Below, one piece after another: positions 59,771 to 64,000 of a DNA stretch of 64,000 bases. The DNA is taken from contig CM034107.1 in assembly GCA_019914945.1 (NCBI GenBank), positions 5,952,001-6,016,000 of the forward strand, read 5' to 3'. Within the stretch, counting starts at the first letter, position 1, and every line of letters starts with the position of its first letter. The translations under genes were made by a program, and so were the position numbers. Under the pieces are notes generated by a model. The model made no database searches. It saw only the letters and a list, made by a program, of their open reading frames with translations, and was not told the origin of the DNA. Source of the stretch: Typha latifolia. Its lineage: Eukaryota > Streptophyta > Magnoliopsida > Poales > Typhaceae.

Positions 59771-62736
59771 GGACCTCAGACCTCCATTAATGGTTGAAAC
59801 AAGGAAGATGACATCAATAAAGAGACTTATGGAGAGCACACCAACAAGGGAAGACTCAATCTATGATGACGCTAACTGTGAGGTCGATTCGTTTAGAGCG
59901 ACCACGACAGGACCGAGTCAACCAACATCCATGAATGCGAATATGGATGAACTTATGGTCATGTTCTATACATTGATGCATAGAGTTGACTAAATTCAAA
60001 AAGATCACAATGATTTCAAGGAATATGTCACGAACTGATTTGATTTCTTATCTCCTCGACGACTATTAGAGTTTCAAGAAGGACCGGCGGTGGGACCTCA
60101 TCGAACTGATACCCCACAAGTTCAGGTGCGTCATACGAGTGTCAATGATCCCCTCTTACCTATGCCCACATATCATTCCTCACCTTCGTTGCAAAACCCA
60201 AGACCGACGGTGGTGGAACTCGAGAGGCGTGCGGCACCGACGTGCTTTATCAATGAGGAGGATTGGTACTTTGAGGATGAGGTTGATCCCTTTGGAGATG
60301 GTGATGGATGTGCTTGAGGATTTAGAGAAGGTGATCAACTTGCACAAAGGTTTAGACCTGAACCAAGGATCTTTCGCGAACCAGACAATGCTATTCGGGG
60401 GAGAATCGCATGCTTGGACTTTTCAAAATTCTAAGGCGGTAATCCAACGGATTGGGTGTTTCAAGTTGAATAATATTTTGATTGTCAAGGTACAACGGAA
60501 GATGCAAAATTCCAGATGGCAAACTTTCACCTCCAAGGAACGGCATTGCATTGGTATAGATCGATTCTTCGTAGTGGTGGATTTATCGGATGGGCTAATT
60601 TTTGTAGGAGGATTATACGCAAATTTGGGACAGCGGCGTATGAAGACTTTGCTGCCATATTAAGCAAGATGGTTCAAAGGACGACCATATTGGAGTACCA
60701 AGCTGAGTTTGAAAGAGTTAGTAGTCGTTGTGAGCCACCATGGCTCAAACGAACATTGATGAGTACATTTATTTTAGGGCTGCGAGATGAGATACAAGCG
60801 GATGTTCGTGCTCTATGTCCTACTACTCTTGAGGAGGCCTTTGAGAAGGTCTTGAGGATATCAGAAGCATAGGGCTCTAAAGATGGCAGCGAAAACAAAT
60901 TGGGGCAACCGAGACGGGCGATTTGCACCTAGAATGCCGGCTGGAAATTCTGTAGTGTCAAAAGCAGCGGCGGCGAGCACTAGACCATGACCACCTTTGA
61001 GATGTTCTTCTGATGTTAGAGGACGCACAAGACCCCCCGTTCGAACTCTTACACCTGCCCAGGTGGAAGAGCGAAGAGCGAAGGGCCTTTGGTTTCGATG
61101 TGATGAGTGTTTCACCCCCAGTCATCGGTGCTCTAAACCGATCGGGAGTGTGATGCTTATCGACGGTGTTGAAGATGATGATGAGGTTGTTGATGATAGA
61201 GAGTGTCCAAAGAAGGTCCATGAGGAGACCTTTGAGGAGGGTGTGGAGGAAGATATCCAAGCTAAAATATCGATGCATGCATATTCAGGTACTTCCGCGC
61301 TGAGGACGTTATGAGTAGACGGACTCATTAGTAAGCATTGTGTGCACATTCTCTTTGATTCAGGGAGTACACACAACTTTCTAGATGAGTGGTTAGTGAG
61401 GAGATTGGGTTTGGATGCTGAACCGACCACGGGATTTGACATTGCTATTGGAGACGGCACGATGCTTAAGGCTGAGAGCTTGTGTCGCCGGGTCGGTATA
61501 TGGGTGCAAGGACACGACATCATTGTGGACTTGTATCCATTGGCGCTGCGAGGAGCGGACAATTCTTGGTGCTCAATGGTTACAGAGTTTGGTACCCGTC
61601 ACATTTGATTTTCGGAGCATGTGGATGAAATTTAAACAAGGAAACAAAGATGTGCAGCTTGATGGTGTTCGGACTTTGCCGATTTTTGCGATACAGCCTA
61701 TGATAGGGCTGCCTTGTGTGTATGATTTGTCCTATCTTCTTCAATTTGGACCTGCAGGAGATGAGCTTCAAATGAGTTCAGGTACTACCATTGAATTGTC
61801 TAGTTTATTAGATAACTTTTTTGGACTATTTGCGGAGCTGTAGGAGTTGTCGCCGAGAAGAGCGGTGGACCATCGCATATAAATTATACCCGGGGCTGCA
61901 CCGGCGAATGTGAGGCCTTATCGGTATCCACATGTGCAAAAAGAAGTTATCTCAAAGATGGTAGCCGAGATGTTAGAGCAAGGTCTCATTCAACCAAGTC
62001 ATAGCTCATACTCATCCCCCGTGCTATTGGTGTGAAAAAAGGATGGGACATGGCATTTTTGTGTCGACTATCGGGCACAAAATGCTATTACCGTCAAAAA
62101 CCGGTATCCCATTCTAGTTATCAAGGAGTTGCTGGACGAGCTTGTAGGGGCGACTATATTTAGTAAGCTTGACTTGAGGGCCGGGTATCATCAAATTAGT
62201 GCTCATCCGGCAGATGTGCACAAAACTATATTTCGGACTCCGGACGGGCATTACGAGTGCCTTTTGGTCTCAGCAATGCTCCAGCTACCTTTCAAGGCCT
62301 CATGAATGATATATTTTAGCCTCTCTTGCGAAGGTATGTCTTGGTATTTTTTGATGATATTTTGGTGTATAGTAGGACTGAATTGGAGCATTGGCGGCAT
62401 TTGAAGGATGTGCTGAATTTGTTGAAGCAAAACGAATTAAAGATCAAGAAGTCCAAGTGCCTATGGGAGTACCACAAGTAGAGTATTTAGGCTACATTAT
62501 TTCAGCGGATGGTGTAGCGGCGAATCCTCAAAAGGTTGCATGTATGACCGCTTGACCTATTCCTACTTCTATCACCGGGTTGAGAGGATTTTTGGGGCTG
62601 ACTGGATATTATATATGCTTCATCGCCAGATATGGCAAGATTGCTGCTCTTCTCACTTCTTTGTTGAATGACTCTTTTTGATGGACGGATGAAGCCACTT
62701 CAGCCTTTGCAAAATTGAAAACAGCAATTATCGACA

Positions 62737-63098
62737 CCAGTTATAGCGCTACCGGACTTCACCAAAGTGTTCATTGTGGAATGTGATGCGTCGGGTGTTG
62801 GCATAGAAGCTGTACTTATGCAAAGAGGATGTCCCATAGCCTTTCTTAGTAAGGTTTTGTCATAAAAATCTCAGCAATTATCGACTTATGAGAGAGAGAT
62901 GTTGGCAATTCTACATGCCAGTTCTAGCGCTACCGAACTTCGCCAAAGAGTTCATTGTGGAATGTGATGCGTCGGGTGTTGGCATAGAAGCTGTACTTAT
63001 GCAAAGAGGATATCCCATAGCCCTTCTTAGTAAGGTTTTGTCATAAAAATCTCAGCAATTATCGACTTATGAGAGAGAGATGTTGACAATTCTGCATG
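62737..63098 (+). repeat. 181-bp tandem duplication in the RNase H region of T2
   Basis: Units 62737-62917 and 62918-63098 are about 95% identical and each encode [14 protein letters not shown], the block with the first RNase H aspartate. As 181 is not a multiple of three, the second copy also shifts the frame. Confidence 0.9.
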
Positions 63099-63860
63099 CG
63101 GTGACAAAGTGGAGGCCTTATTTGATCGGTAGATGATTCATTATCCGAACCGATCAAAGGAGCCTTCCATACTTTATGGGACAGCGCATACACACTCCGG
63201 CATAGTAGCGATAGGTCACAAAATTGCTCGAATATAATTATGAAATCCAATACAAGAAGGGAACGAAAAATAGAGCAATGAATGCACTATCGCGCCAACT
63301 CCATACCGCCGAGTTTGCAGCCTATTCATCTCCTACCTTTCCCTTCCTTGACGAGCTGAGGTATGCATGTACATCTGACCAAGATATTTTAAGGTTGTTG
63401 CAGGAGGTGATGGATGATTCGGAGCGCCATCTAGAGTTGGAAAATCGAGGCAGTTTGCTGCTGGACCGCAGATGCATTCGAGTGCCCGCAAATGATGGAT
63501 TGCGACAAAAATTATTGGAGCACTTCCACCATATTCCAAAGGCTGGTCATGAGGGTGTCTTGAGGACTTATAGGAGGATATCTCGGAGTTGTACATGACC
63601 AGGATTGAGGTGGGATGTGAGGAGTTTTGTCCGTGCTTGTGAAGTCTGTCAAAGGGCTAAGGCAACCACATTGAAACTGGCTGGATTACTACAGCCTTTA
63701 CCTATACCGGACTGTGTTTGGGAAGACATTTTTATGGATTTTATAGAGGGTCTTTTGCTGGTATGTGGTTATTATATTATCTTTGTGGTGGTTGACAGAT
63801 TGAGCAAGTTTGCATACTTTTCGGCATTGTCACATCCATTTTTAGCCAAGTTAGTGGCTG

Positions 63861-63992
63861 AAATTTTTGTTAGAGATGTTGCTCGGTTACATGGCACGCC
63901 ATGCACGATTGTCTCGAATCGTGATCAAATTTTTGTTAGAGATGTTGCTCGGTTACATGGCACGCCATGCACGATTGTCTCGAATCGTGATC
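63861..63992 (+). repeat. 66-bp tandem duplication in the integrase of T2
   Basis: AAATTTTTGTTAGAGATG starts at 63861 and again at about 63927. The 66-bp unit covers VRDVARLHGTPCTIVSNRD and keeps the frame. It lies at the very end of the window. Confidence 0.9.
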
Positions 63993-64000
63993 ATGTATTA

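Larger units (their letters stand above)
59790..64000 (+). pseudogene. T2 gag-pol, Ty3/Gypsy, frameshifted, runs off the window
   Basis: In order: gag VETRKMTSIKRL (59790); capsid region with MANFHLQGTALHWYRS (60516); zinc knuckle WFRCDECFTPSHRC with the first Cys replaced by Trp (61090); protease LFDSGSTHNF with the catalytic Asp intact (61355); RT PVLLV (62015), [22 protein letters not shown] and FFDDILVYS intact (62350); RNase H region duplicated (62737-63098); YKKGTKNRAMNALSRQ (63254); an integrase zinc-finger-like HH-CC region (63520-63660) with CEVCQRA; integrase core DFIEGL and VVVDRLSKFAYF (63735-63820) and IVSNRD in place of IVSDRD. There are multiple frameshifts and stops. Domain order PR-RT-RNaseH-IN is that of Ty3/Gypsy. 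Confidence 0.8.

Overview
This window looks like nuclear DNA of a flowering plant. It holds one intact intron-rich gene inside a dense bed of nested transposable elements. The gene is a plant-type nicotinate phosphoribosyltransferase (NAPRT) with 15 exons on the + strand from 17757 to 43720. I assembled it exon by exon: every intron is GT-AG, the frame stays open, and the product is 563 aa, close to the roughly 557 aa of the Arabidopsis protein. The coding part is not strongly GC-biased, so a grass is unlikely, but I cannot name the species.

Layout. 1-7363: a nest of one long LTR-like repeat family (called P, about 3.4 kb). P1 is joined to P2, and an inverted copy P3 (3908-7312) sits inside the 3' end of P2. 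7364-9953: AT-rich DNA with diverged internal duplications and no gene. 9954-11146: LTR retrotransposon remnant R1. 11147-12860: two inverted P fragments. 12861-16650: AT-rich DNA and remnant R2 on the minus strand. 16650-17756: upstream region of NAPRT with a G-box 99 bp before the ATG. 17757-43720: NAPRT; introns 2, 6, 7 and 10 carry hAT-type elements (three with 8-bp target duplications or clear inverted ends), a Mutator-type MITE, a likely solo LTR and a small complete minus-strand LTR element. 43721-44800: 3' UTR and short intergenic stretch. 44820-46248: 3' part of a dead LINE on the minus strand. 46249-52752: Ty3/Gypsy remnant Q, interrupted by a 2831-bp solo LTR (S, perfect 5-bp duplication) and by an LTR of family T. 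52753-55306: truncated inverted P copy. 55307-64000: two related Ty3/Gypsy elements, T1 and T2, in the same orientation; T2 starts abruptly inside the reverse transcriptase region of T1 and runs out of the window.

Function. Only NAPRT is a credible host gene. It makes nicotinate mononucleotide from nicotinate and PRPP in the Preiss-Handler route of NAD salvage. Everything else is selfish DNA, mostly broken by stops, frameshifts and nested insertions. No undescribed multi-gene system was found. The most unusual signals are the paired palindromes conserved in P copies, a six-unit array of hairpins spaced about 40 bp apart in S, a stop-free 87-nt last intron of NAPRT whose acceptor overlaps a perfect donor consensus, and an intact 122-aa frame in an internally deleted hAT element. 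The P, Q, R, S, T, M and H labels are mine.
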